A program made the position numbers and the translations under genes. This document shows positions 21,342-35,070 of a stretch of 64,000 nt of DNA, one piece after another. The DNA lies in contig OW240915.1 of assembly GCA_933207985.1 (NCBI GenBank), positions 116,063,298-116,127,297 on the forward strand, written 5' to 3'. Every line of letters starts with the position of its first letter. Position 1 is the first letter of the stretch. The DNA comes from Pelobates cultripes. Taxonomy: Eukaryota > Chordata > Amphibia > Anura > Pelobatidae. Below the pieces are notes generated by a model. That model ran no database searches and had not been told where the DNA came from. It was given only the letters and a program-made list of their open reading frames with translations.

Positions 21342-23140
21342 CCCCTGGCTGTGTCTGTTGATGCTTAGTGTATCCATTTAACCTGCTAGCATATTTGGGG
21401 GGAATTCAAAGTATCATTGCCAACAAAGTCAAGCTCCATCAAAGGGCCTTCACTAATTACATGTAGTAAAAATATCACTATAATTTTTAGATTTCAAAAC
21501 CCAGTAAAAAAAAAAAAGAAACAAATAAAAAGTGGTGTAGTGATCAGTGAGCAGTGCCCCAAACTATGGAAGACACAAGAAAGAGGGGGTTGTAATCAGC
21601 ACTCACTATCAAAAATTATACAATCAGTACTGATTAAATCTGGTTTGTTTTAAAACAATAAATTTGACCTGGTAGAGAGAATGTGAGATGAGTCAGTATT
21701 AACCTAAAGTGAGTTTAATATTGTGTCAATCTGAGGACACAGTATCTAATTACTGTCCAGGTTCTAAGACCTCGGTACAGGGTTTATTAAAACCAAGTAT
21801 AGTTTTAGCTAATTTTGACAGTTTAACCATAGGTACTGATTGAATATTATAAATAAGAAATAAAAAAGGATACAGAGGCGCTATTGATTATAGACACTGG
21901 TGCAGCTAAAACTACCCAAGTGTAGTGTCACCAAATACACTTACAAAAATAATAGGATAAAGAGAAAGAGGGTGATTAGCACACACAAAATTAAGTTGAT
22001 ATTACCTTACATATACAGTATCTCAGGTAATCACACAACAGATTATTCTTGTAACCTATACACGTCCCCCTTCTCTGACGCGACTTCCTACATAGGGGAG
22101 CCCCACCAGTTTCAAAGTGCATGGTTATTTTGAAGCTTCCTATATTTTCTGACCGGTTACAAACAATTCTCTCGCTAAACTTCTCTACACGTGTACTGAA
22201 CATGGACTGTTAAACCGCTGATCTCCATTCTGCTTCCCTTGACCTCAGACTACCTGTGATATAGTTCCTACTTTCTCTAGTCGGATTACATTACTGGAAA
22301 ACCTTCCAAGAAAACGGCAAGTTATATAAATTGGAATGTATCATTCTTCTGGCATATCAATACTAGTGCAAATCTATTTCCTCGTCTCCTGAGTTCAACT
22401 AATGAAATATCTAATCTTTGATATTCCATCTATAAACCATCTGCAGCAACCACTCTGCTTAATTGTTTCATCTTCTACCTTCAAATCGTATTCCTTAAAG
22501 CTACTGGAACTCTTCTCACAAACTATCCTCATATTTTATTCCTTAAAGCTACAGGAACTCTTCTCAACAAACTATCTTCATATTGTATTCCTTAACGCTA
22601 CAGGAACTATCTTCGGCAATCCACATTCAAATCAAATCCCTTTATTAGGAATTGTTCTATTTAAATTCTAATTCTTATTCTGATTATCCTCTAAGGTTAG
22701 TCCTATTATCAATTTCTGCAGTTGAGTTTCACTCCAAATCCATAGGTAGCATAACAGCCATAATTTAGTTGCTTTTTAACATGAATATATTTTTGCAGCT
22801 CTTCACTTTAAAAAGAAAGATGCTCATACAGATTAAATGATGGTAAGATGAATCTATTTATGGAGAATAGCTTCCTCCTTGAAGCCATTCAGGTGAAGTC
22901 CTAATAGACAAAATGATTTCACTTGGGATTAGAGGAGAAAATTATTCATTTTCTGCTGGAAATGTGGTGTCTGTAACTACAAGTTAATAATGGAATGTAT
23001 TACTGTGGGGATATCTCATGATAGAAGCTCTCAATTTAAAAAAAATAATTTTTCAGAACAAAATGTGCACTCATGGGTATGTCAATGAAATGTGTGCTCT
23101 ACTTCATTATATGTAGTATAATGTAATTTTAAAAAACAGC
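21342..23140 (+). other. STAC intron segment with a short tandem repeat
   Basis: Mostly AT-rich intron. At about 22480-22620 a unit of roughly 58 bp (tattccttaaagctacaggaactcttctc...) is repeated two to three times. Sequence near 21860 (gatacagaggcgctattgat...) resembles interspersed amphibian repeats but I could not delimit an element. Confidence 0.45.
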
Positions 23141-24352
23141 TGTAACGGACCGTTTTGCACACAAGGGGTAAAAACCGTTTAGGCGATCGTCCCCTTCTCA
23201 GAGAGGCAGGCACAGCTATTGTAAAACACCAAACTCACGAATCGCCAATAAGGGAATGCTCCAAACTCCCGAACAGCATCCAATATAGCACTCCAAACAC
23301 ACAAACTGGAACCATACGAATCACTGCTCGCAGACGAATAGGAAAAGCATCCAAGCGGCTTACACTCCTAGCAATCAGTCTCTATCAGCATTCAGTAAAT
23401 CCCCCCAAGGACGAGACAAGGCTCCGTGTTGAGGGTCAAGCAGTGGTCTGTTTAATGAGGGCTACCTGCCCAGTATTTATGCAGGTCTCCCACCTGGTGG
23501 ACACTCCCCTAGGGGACCAAATGGGAGACTGTGACAAGGGACAGACAAGTAGACAAATAAGACACACAGTCACATTATATTCCCACAATGCATCCTGGCT
23601 TCCTCCCCTCTGCCCTGGAAATAATTGAGAAGTAATTCAATTATCTCCCAAGACAAAGGCAAATCGCCATTATGCACGTGGGGATACTAACACAGGAATT
23701 ACTATTAAAATGCACTATGTGAGACACATAACCTTAAAAGCATACATTTAACATATCCCCAGATAGCTCAGGTCTGAGCGCACATTATTAAGCGAATGGC
23801 GCTCAAACCACACAAATACAGTTCAATCGCCATGGAGCCAAAGTCTTTACACAGTCCGTTTAATGCGAATGGGCTCCATCGGATTCCTATCTGGGGTATA
23901 ACACATTCAAGCAAAACTACCGAACACCGGGCCGTTCGTGCACTTTCACCGAACAAGAAGGGAGGTCGGCGGCTTCAGCGGTGTTCGCGCAAAACTGTGT
24001 CCGATTTCAGTTCCATGAATTAAGCGTCGAACACCGCTGTGTGTTCGCATGTTTAAAATGGCCGCGACCTCGTGTTCGTGATACGAATAGCGGCCATCCA
24101 GCATTCGTCAATTAAGCTGCAGTTAACCGCAGCTTCAGGGAGGCTAATTGCCGGCACACTCCAGCTCCCAGGCGGTCCAGTCATTCGTGCGGTTGTTCAG
24201 TAGATTGAATCTACTGAACACCAGGCAGAAAAGAATGAATAAATCTTTTCTGCAGGTAAAAATATGTCTTTTAACATGGGGCCATAGTCTAAGGGCAACA
24301 GGCAAGCAACCAGGCTTCTCCAATGCAATGTGGCGAGATTGCTCTCGTCACA
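23141..24352 (-). repeat. 3' LTR of the non-autonomous element
   Basis: 1212 bp, TG...CA on the minus strand. Nearly identical to 25862-27054, with small indels (for example extra bases near 23711-23722 and 23831-23838). On the minus strand it contains gcataaatac near 23482, a likely TATA region, and an oriented block shared with the solo LTR at 7342. Confidence 0.9.
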
Positions 24353-24367
24353 TCTCTCCCCTTTTCC
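24353..24367 (-). promoter_or_regulatory. Polypurine tract
   Basis: On the minus strand the 15 bases directly before the 3' LTR are all purines (ggaaaaggggagaga). This is the expected position and composition for the plus-strand DNA primer of an LTR retroelement. Confidence 0.8.
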
Positions 24368-24622
24368 AAACAGACTAACAGGGTATCTGACCTCCTGCCG
24401 GTCAGTGCCCTTTTTAGTCCAGCAGCCCACCCACAAAACACAATCAACAGCACAGCCCACCCACAATAAATGGTTACTACACCTGGGTATAGGAGATGCT
24501 TGTCCATGTCCAGGTGCCTGACCACGGCTGTGCTGGGTACGGGTATGCTGACTTGGTGGGTTGCTGCTTGGGCAGAGACCAGCGGTACTCTGCCCTGTTG
24601 CCAGCGCTACTGGGAGGGTAGC

Positions 24623-25739
24623 CTAGTTGAAGCCTGGTTGTTGGAGGGAGAGACCAACTGTCTCCCCTTTAGATACACAGCCCTGCTGCTGGAGACCGAC
24701 TGTCTCCCCTTTGGCTACACAGCCCTGTTGCTGGGGGGCAGAACCGACCGTCCCTACCCCCTGTGCTGGACGTGCAGAGACCACGGTCCCATCTGCACAG
24801 TTGTGGGGCTTACTGTCTCCCCCGGGTACATTAAGCTGCCGCTGGGGAGAGGGGGTAACAAGCTCCTCTCCCATATATACTTCCAGCAACGGGGGAGGGA
24901 GACCGACTGTCTCTGCTCCCAATACAGAGTCCTGCTGCTGGGGAAAGGAGACTGGGTTCTCTATTCCTGGTAGGACACTCTGCTGCTGGGGAATGGAGAC
25001 TGGGCTCCCAATTCCCAATAAATCATTCTGCCACTGGGGAATGGAGACTGGGCTCCCAATTCTCTGCAATTCATTCTGCTGCTGGGGGACAGGAGCAACT
25101 ATCTCTGTCCCCTGTAACTCAGCCTGCCGCTGGGGAATGAAGACTGGGCTCCAAATTCCATGCTGTATCTCCCGCTGGGGAATGGAACTCGGGCTCCCAC
25201 TTCCCTGCAATATCTCCCGCTGGGGAATGGAGACTGGGCTCCCAATTCCCCCAAAAATCATACTGCCGCTGGGGATCTGAACCGACTGCCCAGCATCCCT
25301 GTAGCTCACCCTGCCACTGGGGAGGGAGGACGCTGCTCTCCTCTCCCTGCAAGGAACACTGCCGCTGGGGGACAGGACCACCTGTCTCTGCCCCCTGTAA
25401 CTCAGCCTGCCGCTGGGGAATGGAGCCTGGGCTCCCAATTCCCAATAAATCATTCTGCCGCTGGGGAATGAAGACTGGGCTCCCAATTCCCTGTATATCA
25501 CACTGCCGCTGGGGAATGGAGACTGGGCTCCCAATTCCCTGCAGTACCTGCCGCTGGAGTTCTTCCCAACGTGCCAGCTGACCTTCTCTTTCTGCCTGGT
25601 GTTGCAGATTCTTGAACACTAGGTCCCTCATTGACTGCACGCATTTCGCCAGTGGATTGGGTCCAAAGAAGTTCAGCCGCAATTCCATCATATTATCAAA
25701 CTCTCTCCTAGAGTAGCTGTACGCCACTGCTGGTTCCAT
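24623..25739 (-). pseudogene. Repeat-protein (gag-position) ORF of the LTR element
   Basis: Starts at the ATG at 25739 with MEPAVAYSYSRREFDNMMEL, a charged, possibly helical N-terminal region of about 65 residues that includes QAEREGQLARWEELQRQ. Next come many tandem units of about 20 residues built on GSPVSIPQRQ with variants (PQRE, PQQQ). A single frame change near 25250 moves the repeats to another frame, which then stays open to the stop at 24623. It ends with Gln/Gly-rich KGETVGLQQQ repeats. There is no zinc knuckle or enzyme motif. Its position suggests a structural or packaging role, but that is inference. I do not recognise the family. Confidence 0.6.
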
Positions 25740-25861
25740 CCTGGTACTGTCAGGGTCGCTGTACTCAGAAATACGTTGCCCTCAAATTGTAAATTCCATG
25801 GAATGATGTCTCCTGTAGCTGTCCTTTTTACTGTGGGAACGATCCCACTGCTGCCACCAAT

Positions 25862-27054
25862 TGTAACGGACCATTTTGCACACAAGGGGTAAAAAAACGT
25901 TTAGGCGATCATCCCCTTCGCAGAGATGCAGGCACAGCTATTATAAAACACCAAACTCACGAATCGCCAATAAGGGAATGCTCCAAACTCCCGAACAGCA
26001 TCCAATATAGCACTCCAAACACACGAACTGGAACCATACGAATCACTTCTCGCAGACGAATAGGAAAAGCATCCAAGCGGCTTACACTCCTAGCAATCAG
26101 TCTCTATCAGCATTCAGTAAATCCCCCCAAGGACGAGACAAGGCTCCGTGTTGTGGGTCAAGCAGTGGTCTGTTTAATGAGGGCTACCTGCCCAGTTTTT
26201 ATGCAGGTCTCCCACCTGGTGGACACTCCCCTAGGGGACCAAATGGGAGACTGTGACAAGGGAAAGACAAGTAGACAAATAGGACACACAGTCACATTAT
26301 ATTCCCACAATGCATCCTGGCTTCCTCCCCTCTGCCCTGGAGATAATTGAGAAGTAATTCAATTATCTCCCAAGACAAAGGCAAATCGCCATTATGCACG
26401 TGGGGATACTAACACAGGAATTACTATTAAAAGACACATAACCTTAAAAGCATACATTTAACATATCCCCCAATAGCTCAGGTCTGAGCGCACATTATTA
26501 AGCGAATGGCGCTCAAACCAAATGAATACAGTTTAATCGCCAAAGTCTTTACACAGTCAGTTTCATGCGAATGGGCTCCATGGGATTCCTATCTGGGGTA
26601 TAACACATTCAAACAAAACTACCGAACACCGGGCAGTTCGTGCACTTTCACCGAACAAGAAGGGAGGTCGGCGGCTTCAGCGGTGTTCGCGCAAAACTGT
26701 GTCCGATTTCAGTTCCATGAATTAAGCGTCGAACACCGCTGTGCGTTCGTATGGTTAAAATGGCCGCGACCTCGTGTTCGTGATCCGAATGGCGGCCACC
26801 CAGCTTTCGTCAATTAAGCTGCGGTTAACCGCAGCTTCAGGGAGGCTAATTGCCGGCACACTCCAGCTCCCAGGCGGTCCAGTCATTTGTGCGGTTGTTC
26901 GGTAGATTGAATCTACTGAACACCAGGCAGAAAAGAACGCATAAATCTTTTCTGCAGGTAAAAATATGTCTTTTAACATGGGGCCATAGTCTAAGGGCAA
27001 CAGGCGAGCAACCAGGCTTCTCCAATGCAATGTGGCAAGATTGCTCTCGTCACA
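25862..27054 (-). repeat. 5' LTR of the non-autonomous element
   Basis: 1193 bp, the minus-strand 5' LTR. It ends on the minus strand with ggtccgttaca, then ttggtggcagcagtgggat at 25861-25842. Confidence 0.9.
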
Positions 27055-27438
27055 ACAGCTGTCAACAAGTAAGATAAGTAAGCAGTCAAAACAAAGCTAT
27101 CTATGGGATGTCATATGCAAATGTGTGCATTGTGATTTTGATGATGCAGAGTATGTGTGTCTGTGGGCATCATGGGTATTGCACAATAGAAGAATCCTGA
27201 ATACACATGCCCCTGCTACTGAATGTTAGGATTATTGTGGTTCCAGCATAGGTGCACACTTTATTATATTGTAAGTAATATAACATATACTTCAAGAGAT
27301 TTACAGAGGTAAGATGATATATTTAAAAAAAACAATTGCATTAAAGCAAAACGTACTGTGCCATTCCACAGAGTCATAGCAATGAATTAAATGTCACCAG
27401 TGATTTGTGATTTTTGATCAAGACCATTTAATTTGCAG

Positions 27439-27576
27439 GGTAGAATAGATGAAAGGATTGGATTTTTCCCTGCTAATTTTGTTCAAAAGGTCCAAAAAAA
27501 TGAAAAACTTTTTCGTTGCTGCAGAACATTTATTGGATGCAAAGAACAAGGACAGATAACAATTAAAGAAAATCAG
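27439..27576 (+). CDS. STAC: STAC-family exon: end of SH3 and inter-domain segment
   Basis: A 138-bp phase 0-0 exon between acceptor atttgcag and donor cag|gtacat. It encodes GRIDERIGFFPANFVQKVQK, completing the first SH3 domain with the GFFPANFV motif. Then comes NEKLFRCCRTFIGCKEQGQI and TIKENQ, the linker conserved in STAC proteins before the second SH3-like domain. RTFIGCKEQGQIT favours STAC over STAC2 or STAC3 by recall. The remaining C-terminal exon(s) were not located downstream, perhaps because they are short and beyond the window. The coding sequence is intact across all three exons. Confidence 0.9.
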
Positions 27577-28100
27577 GTACATGATTTTTAATTTGTTTTT
27601 AATCTGAGCACTAACTAATTTGAGCCTGCATAAGGCGTATTCATTTCAGCTCTATGACTGTAGGACTGTGTTAAATCATCCTTGGTGAATTGAGATGTGA
27701 ATTGTGCATTTTTTTAAGTAGAAATTAAAATAATCTCTTAATTTAGTTCACAAGTTAGTCATCATAAAACGTTGCACAGACATGCAATTACGGTGAATAT
27801 TTAAATTTTTAAAAATGATTTCATTAAAGTTTTATTTAGGTATTTAATATATATTTTGGAAAGATATCTTTTAAAATGTGGTTTTAATTTTCAGATACAT
27901 TATATTTAAAATATTTTTTTCCCATTATTTACAGTAATGAATCTTAGCATTAAAAAAAAAATGTATAAGATTAATTACTTAATCCTCAAATATTACTTTC
28001 GGGCTATAATGGAAAAATGTCAATTATATTTGTTCAGTTTTTCTATTTGGTGTGAGTCAAACTAGGATGTAATTTGCTTCAGGTGTAATGTAAGTATCAT
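27577..28100 (+). other. STAC downstream intron, start
   Basis: AT-rich intronic sequence; nothing else recognised. Confidence 0.6.
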
Positions 28101-29888
<1,788 letters not shown>

Positions 29889-30437
29889 ATACTCTCAGGT
29901 CTAAGGCTAAATCAACAGATTACTACAGTCCCACAATCTAGAGCTGTCTGATTCTATGATTTCAGAGTGACGTGTTTAAAGTTATTGCTACAAATAACTG
30001 ATTGTGCAAAGCTGACTTGATTAGGTAAACATTTATCCTAGGAGTTTTATTTTAGCATTAAATGTGTTTTTTAACCACAATTGGCCAGCAATAATGTAGA
30101 CTGTTTATGATGTAATATAAAGGGTTAATATCTTGAACAGTTCTTAATTCAGTTCATTTACCAGTTCTACAGCATGTTATTTTGACTGTATAATTTTGAA
30201 TTATGCATAGTCTGCATTACATAACGATGATTCATAAATCTGCAACCTTCATCTTTGTGCACTGTCTCAGATTCCTGTTAACGCTATTTGCATTTTCTGG
30301 AACATAATAAATGAAAAGAAGGGAAAAAAAAACTGCACACATTTGTCTACAAGTTAACTACTTATCCTATGACACAAAATACATCATAAGAGACCTTTCA
30401 GGCAGGCAACCTGCTGCTTCATGTACTGCTGGGAATA
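29889..30437. other. AT-rich spacer
   Basis: No gene or repeat terminus recognised. Confidence 0.5.
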
Positions 30438-31346
30438 CACTGATCAGCCACAACATTAAAACTACCTGCCAAATACTGTGCTCCCAAAACAGCTCTCATG
30501 CATTGAGGCATTGATTCCACAAGATTTCTGAATATGTCCTGTGGTATCTGGCAACAAGACATTAGCAGCAGTGAAAGAGTCCACTGCTTTCAGCAAGCTA
30601 ATTGCCATTGAAGTGGTCTGCAACAATCGCTAGGTAGGTGGCACGTGACACAGTAACATCCCCATGAATGCCAGAACCCAAGGTTTCCCAACAGAACATT
30701 ACCAAATGTATAACACTGCCTCTGCTGGCATGCCTTCTTCCTGTGGAGCATCTTGTTGCCCAAGTAAATTATACACACGTACCTGGCCCTCCACCTGATC
30801 TAAAAGAAAGCATGATTCACCAGACCAGGCAAACTTCTTCCATTGCTCCATGGTAATTTTCTAATGCTCATGTCCCCATTGAAGGCACTATCGGAGGTGG
30901 ACAGGGGTCATCATGTGTCATCTTCTGACACCTTTCTATCATGGCGAGCATTAAGTATTTCAGCAATCGGAGCTGCAGCAGCTCTTCTGTGTGATCGGAC
31001 CTGATGGCCTAGTCTTCTCTCATGTGCATCAATGTGCCTTGGGACCCTATGATCCTTCATTGCACCACTCTTGGGAACCACTGCATAACGGGTACAGCCC
31101 ATATGACCCTATGACATGCCATTTTGGAGAATCTCTGAATCATCTAGTCATTTCTATTTGGTCCTTGCCAAGTCATTCAGATCTTTTCGCCTGCCTACTT
31201 TCCCTGCTTCCAACACATTAAATTCAAAAACTGACTGTACACTTTCTGTCTGATATATACCACCACTTGACAGGTGCCATTGTAATGATATAATTAATGT
31301 TATTCACTTCACCTGTCAGTGATTTTAAAGTTGCGGCTGATCAGTG
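30438..31346 (-). mobile_element. TA-flanked DNA transposon remnant (Tc1/mariner-like)
   Basis: Terminal inverted repeats cactgatcagccacaacatt at the left and gttgcggctgatcagtg at the right are flanked by TA (30436-30437 and 31347-31348). The minus-strand interior has a broken transposase-like frame including APIAEILNARHDRKVSE near 30960, reminiscent of a helix-turn-helix segment. Minus-strand sequence just inside the right end (tgtgttggaagcaggg) matches the coding start seen in the copy at 35446. Length 909 bp, probably internally deleted. Confidence 0.7.
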
Positions 31347-33329
31347 TATACAAGTATCAAAATGATAAAAACCAAAATGGGGGGGGGGGAAGTACAGTTT
31401 TTTTTTTTTTATTTTTTTATTTAAGCATCTGTGTAAGCCATAATTACTTTCCTAAAGGAGATAAAAAAAAGTGTCATAATTTTTAACAACGGAGACATTT
31501 TAAATAATGTAAAAATTAAATAAATACGCTGAAATCTATTTCAAGCTTCAGATCACAATGTTCTCATTTATCTGAAGACTAATTAATAATACTCAATAAT
31601 ACTCATACACCAGTAGTTTAAGGGAAAAAAATCAGTCAGAACTATTTGCGTTTTAACTGGCCTATTTTGGGAGAGATATTTTGCCCTAGCTACCTAAAGG
31701 GTTATAAATCATAGAATAAGAGGCAGTGATGAAACTGTAAAAATACTGCGCCAGGTCTGAGTTGATTATTTTTCAGAACAATCTGAGTTTTAAAATATTT
31801 GCAGAGATTTTCACGTAAAGTTAGAAAAATTAATTGAAGTGTTCGTATTTTTCTGGCAAGCAATATGGTAATGAAAGAGACATAACTGGCAGAGACGCAG
31901 TATAACCGAAAAATATTTAACCATCACACTTAATTAAATCATTTTTAAAGTTCTCATGATAATTCACAACTAAGTAAACAGTTATGCTATGGCATTACCA
32001 TATTTTAAAGCCAAGCTCTTTTCTTTTCGTTTTTTGCATGTGGAGAGTGGTTTTGGAGTACCCTCATGAGTGTCTTATAGCAGCTTTTTGAAATTTCTTC
32101 TATACTATATTTATAAGCGCCATTTATTCCCACACTTTTCTTTGTGTTGTTTCCAGTTATGCTATGGCATTACCATATTTTAAAGCCAAGCTCTTTTCTT
32201 TTAGTGTCCCAACACTTAAACAGTTAATAAACTCTTCTTTCTAAGAACCTTCCATTCTGTTTGTACTTATTCCATTACATCGATACAAAATATAATTAAA
32301 ATGTGTAACCCAATACACAATAACAGTAAACACAAACAAAAAACAAAATTCTTATTTTTTGCAAATTTACAATCATTACATCATCAGCCTTAATCTTTGC
32401 CATTATAGAAATTAGCATGGCAAATCAAGAGCTTTTCGTACTGGTCAGCTTGAAGTTTTGTATGTCTAACCCAAAACCACATGGGTTAGAGTGTAAGGTG
32501 AAGTGCTGGCTACCAGTTATCACAGCTCTCTGTGCACAGCCTCAGTTATGATTAACGCAGCTGTTTCTAAGACTTGTACTTCAGTTATTAGTTTTCTTCT
32601 TTTAAAAGCTGTTAGCCCATCTATAGCTCCCAGAAACAGTTGCGGTGCTCTCCGATGCCATATATGACAGTGCTGTTGGACACTGTCCGTGAGAAGGGAG
32701 GAATAGAAAGTGAGCTGAATGCAGGTTCAGAAACCAGCAATACGAGATTAGAGCGGTGGGATAGAGGATTTACAAATGGGGATTAGTATAGGACACTTAT
32801 GTAGGAAGGATTTTATAATTTTATAGATATTAGCTACCAATAGATCCTGAAAAACCGTACATTGTAAAACATCTATATAAATCTTTATATACGCACACAC
32901 ATTAGTGTAATTAGATATACTATATTAGTTTAGATATACTACGTTGATGATACCGTAATGTGTTATTGTTGTTATACTATGTTGATGATACCGTAATGTG
33001 TTATTGTTGTTGTACTATGTTGTCACAGTTATACTCATTCTGTTAACGTAGTCTATGGATTTAGTTATTCTCACGCCATTCTATGCTTTCTGTTGATGTA
33101 GTTATTCTCCTGAATAATATCTAGTCTCTGTTAATAGCATTATGCTCTATTGTTATCGTTGTTCTACTGATGTGGTGAAACTCTGCATTGATAAACATTA
33201 TCTTTATATTCCATTATAGCTATACTTGGTCTCACTCTTTTTTTACAGTTAGAGTCAGTCTATTGATAGAGCTTTAGTGTCTCTAGACACTGTTATTAAT
33301 CCTGTTGAGACAGATACAGCTTCTGGTTG
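31347..33329. other. AT-rich region with short duplications
   Basis: No gene recognised. It holds a 49-bp exact direct repeat (31979-32027 and 32154-32202) and a 38-bp tandem duplication around tatactatgttgatgatacc (about 32934-33012). Confidence 0.5.
31979..32202. repeat. Exact 49-bp direct repeat flanking a 126-bp segment
   Basis: cagttatgctatggcattac at 31979 begins a 49-base block repeated without mismatch at 32154-32202. The 126 bp between contain an AT-rich sequence with no recognisable gene. It looks like a recent local duplication. Confidence 0.85.
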
Positions 33330-33735
33330 TGTAAATGTACAGTCTCTCTGTTGGTGTAGTTATATAATCTCTACTGATGTAGTTATAGTCTCTCTATTGA
33401 TGTAGTTATAGTCTTTTTATTGATGTAGTTATAGTCTCTCTGTTGGTGTAGTTATAGTCTTTTTATTAATGTAGTTATAGTCTCTCTGTTGGTGTAGTTA
33501 TAGTCTTTTTATTAATGTAGTTATAGTCTCTGTTGGTGTAGTTATAGTCTTTTTATTGATGTAGTTATAGTCTTTTTTATTGATTCAGTTATAGTCTCTC
33601 TGTTGATGTAGTTATAGTCTCTCTGTTGGTGTAGTTATAGTCTTTTTATTAATGTAGTTATAGTCTCTCTGTTGAAGTAGTTATAGTCTTTTTTATTGAT
33701 TCAGTTATAGTCTCTCTGTTGATGTAGTTATGCAA
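33330..33735. repeat. 24-bp-type minisatellite
   Basis: Repeats of a unit such as tgatgtagttatagtctctc alternating with a tctttttattaatg variant, roughly 16 copies. Confidence 0.85.
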
Positions 33736-33889
33736 AATAAGAAACATCCCCTCTGCATGTGCAGTCACGTGCTATAAAGTTGCTCTTGACTATATATAAA
33801 GATAATGCTATTCTTGACGATCCTACGTTTCAATTTTAGATTTGCTTCTGTCAAGTATTTAAAAAGACAAAACGAATAAAGATATATAG

Positions 33890-35070
33890 GTGCCACAAAA
33901 CAGCAATCACTGCAGCAAAACTTCACCCTTCATACAACAAACACTTATACATACAAAATAAGGTGATAGCGCACAAATGATTATTGTAGATCACAGCAAT
34001 ATGGGTAGGTGTGAAGGAATCTATTAAAATAAATATAAAAGCATAGACTGTATGACGTGGTATCCGCATAAAAGATACAGAGGACACTCAAAGATTAAAG
34101 AGCCCTCAAGGTCGGCTGTGGACTCTGTTGGTATTTTCAACACTTTCAGGTTGATGTAGTGTGTCTGATTTCATTAGTATTGTCCTTCTGGATACAGGAT
34201 CAAAATACAGGATCAGAAATCAAATAAATAAGTATAAAATACACTTTATTAGAACACAACAAACAGAGAGGTGATTAAAATATAAAGCACTACGCGTTTC
34301 GACCCGTGACAGGTCTTCCTCAGGTGCATCTATCAACAAAGATAAAAACATGCTATTTATATATACCTTAATAACAGAGTGAGAAACAGGTGTGTAATTG
34401 TAATGTCCACATATGGTATTTCCGGGTAGTACTTCCGTTTTCCAGGTATGAAAATGGCAAAACATTACAAATGCCCTTTATAACCATCCAATCCCAAACC
34501 TCCCAAATGTAAAAGTTTTCACCCCAGAATGAGCGTCATTAAAGTGCTGCTGCTGTATAATGTGTGCGCCGGAACGTGCGGAATCCAAAATGGCGGCACC
34601 TCTGTTTCCGGTATAACGATAATGGTGCAGGGGACGTTCTCTATTGAAACCTATATGAGAAGCAGAGGCTTTTACTTTGTTCCCTTAACACAAACATATC
34701 ATGAAGAGGATTCTACTGGCTGTCTGATTGACAGTTGGGAGGGTGGAACCGTGTCAGTTTATAGAAGTATAAAGTTCTCATGAAACTGGCACATTGATAG
34801 AGTGAAAAGGAAGGGGCACTCTGTTAACCCATAGAGCTGTTTAGCAAGCTGAAGTGCTTAAGGGATTTGAAGTTTTCCCTTAAGTGGTGGATGAAAGACA
34901 CATACGTGCGAAAACAAGTGTATTGCTTTTTAGGACTCCTATGTAGATGAAGACTTGAGTTATAGGAAAATGGATTCTCAGACAAACTAGGAATAACGTG
35001 CAAACAGAGCAATGTACGTGGGCAATATTTTAATCTATGGAGAACAATCTCTATAACTACATAGCACAGT
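33890..35070 (-). mobile_element. Penelope-like retroelement fragment (pLTR region)
   Basis: The region carries the motif cactacgcgtttcgaccc on the + strand, which on the minus strand forms a hammerhead ribozyme (see 34287-34327). Such ribozymes are a published hallmark of Penelope-like element LTRs. Surrounding non-coding sequence (ggtgatagcgcacaaatga, gtggcaccaaaa-type text) is of interspersed-repeat character. I found no reverse transcriptase or GIY-YIG endonuclease frame. Limits are approximate. Confidence 0.5.
34287..34327 (-). ncRNA. Type I hammerhead ribozyme motif
   Basis: Read on the minus strand: helix I 5' strand gcac (34327-34324), core ctgagga (34323-34317), helix II gacc...gggtc with a short loop (34315-34301), gaaa (34300-34297), minimal helix III cgcg and ta before the cleavage point, then helix I 3' strand gtgc (34290-34287). 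The gcac/gtgc pairing closes helix I and all conserved core bases (CUGANGA, GAAA, UH) are present. The very short helix III is what is known for Penelope-type hammerheads, which cleave best as dimers. Activity is predicted, not shown. Confidence 0.7.

Larger units (their letters stand above)
23141..27054 (-). mobile_element. Complete non-autonomous LTR retrotransposon, reverse orientation
   Basis: Two long terminal repeats (23141-24352 and 25862-27054) flank a 1.5-kb interior, and the whole is bounded by a perfect 5-bp duplication acagc (23136-23140 and 27055-27059). On the minus strand the LTR starts tgtgacgag and ends ccgttaca. A 15-base polypurine tract abuts the 3' LTR and ttggtggcagcagtgggat abuts the 5' LTR, a candidate primer-binding region. 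There is no protease, reverse transcriptase or integrase, so mobilisation must have been in trans. It lies antisense within the STAC intron. LTRs differ mainly by a few small indels and substitutions, suggesting a fairly young insertion. Confidence 0.9.

Noticed and set aside
24627..25471. Plus-strand Cys/Trp-rich repeat ORFs (CRWGMETGLP type)
   Set aside because: They are the antisense of the minus-strand repeat-protein ORF; LTR orientation, polypurine tract and the N-terminal domain support the minus strand.
33330..33735. Possible CRISPR or regulatory array
   Set aside because: A simple ~24-bp tandem repeat with no spacers or neighbouring genes.
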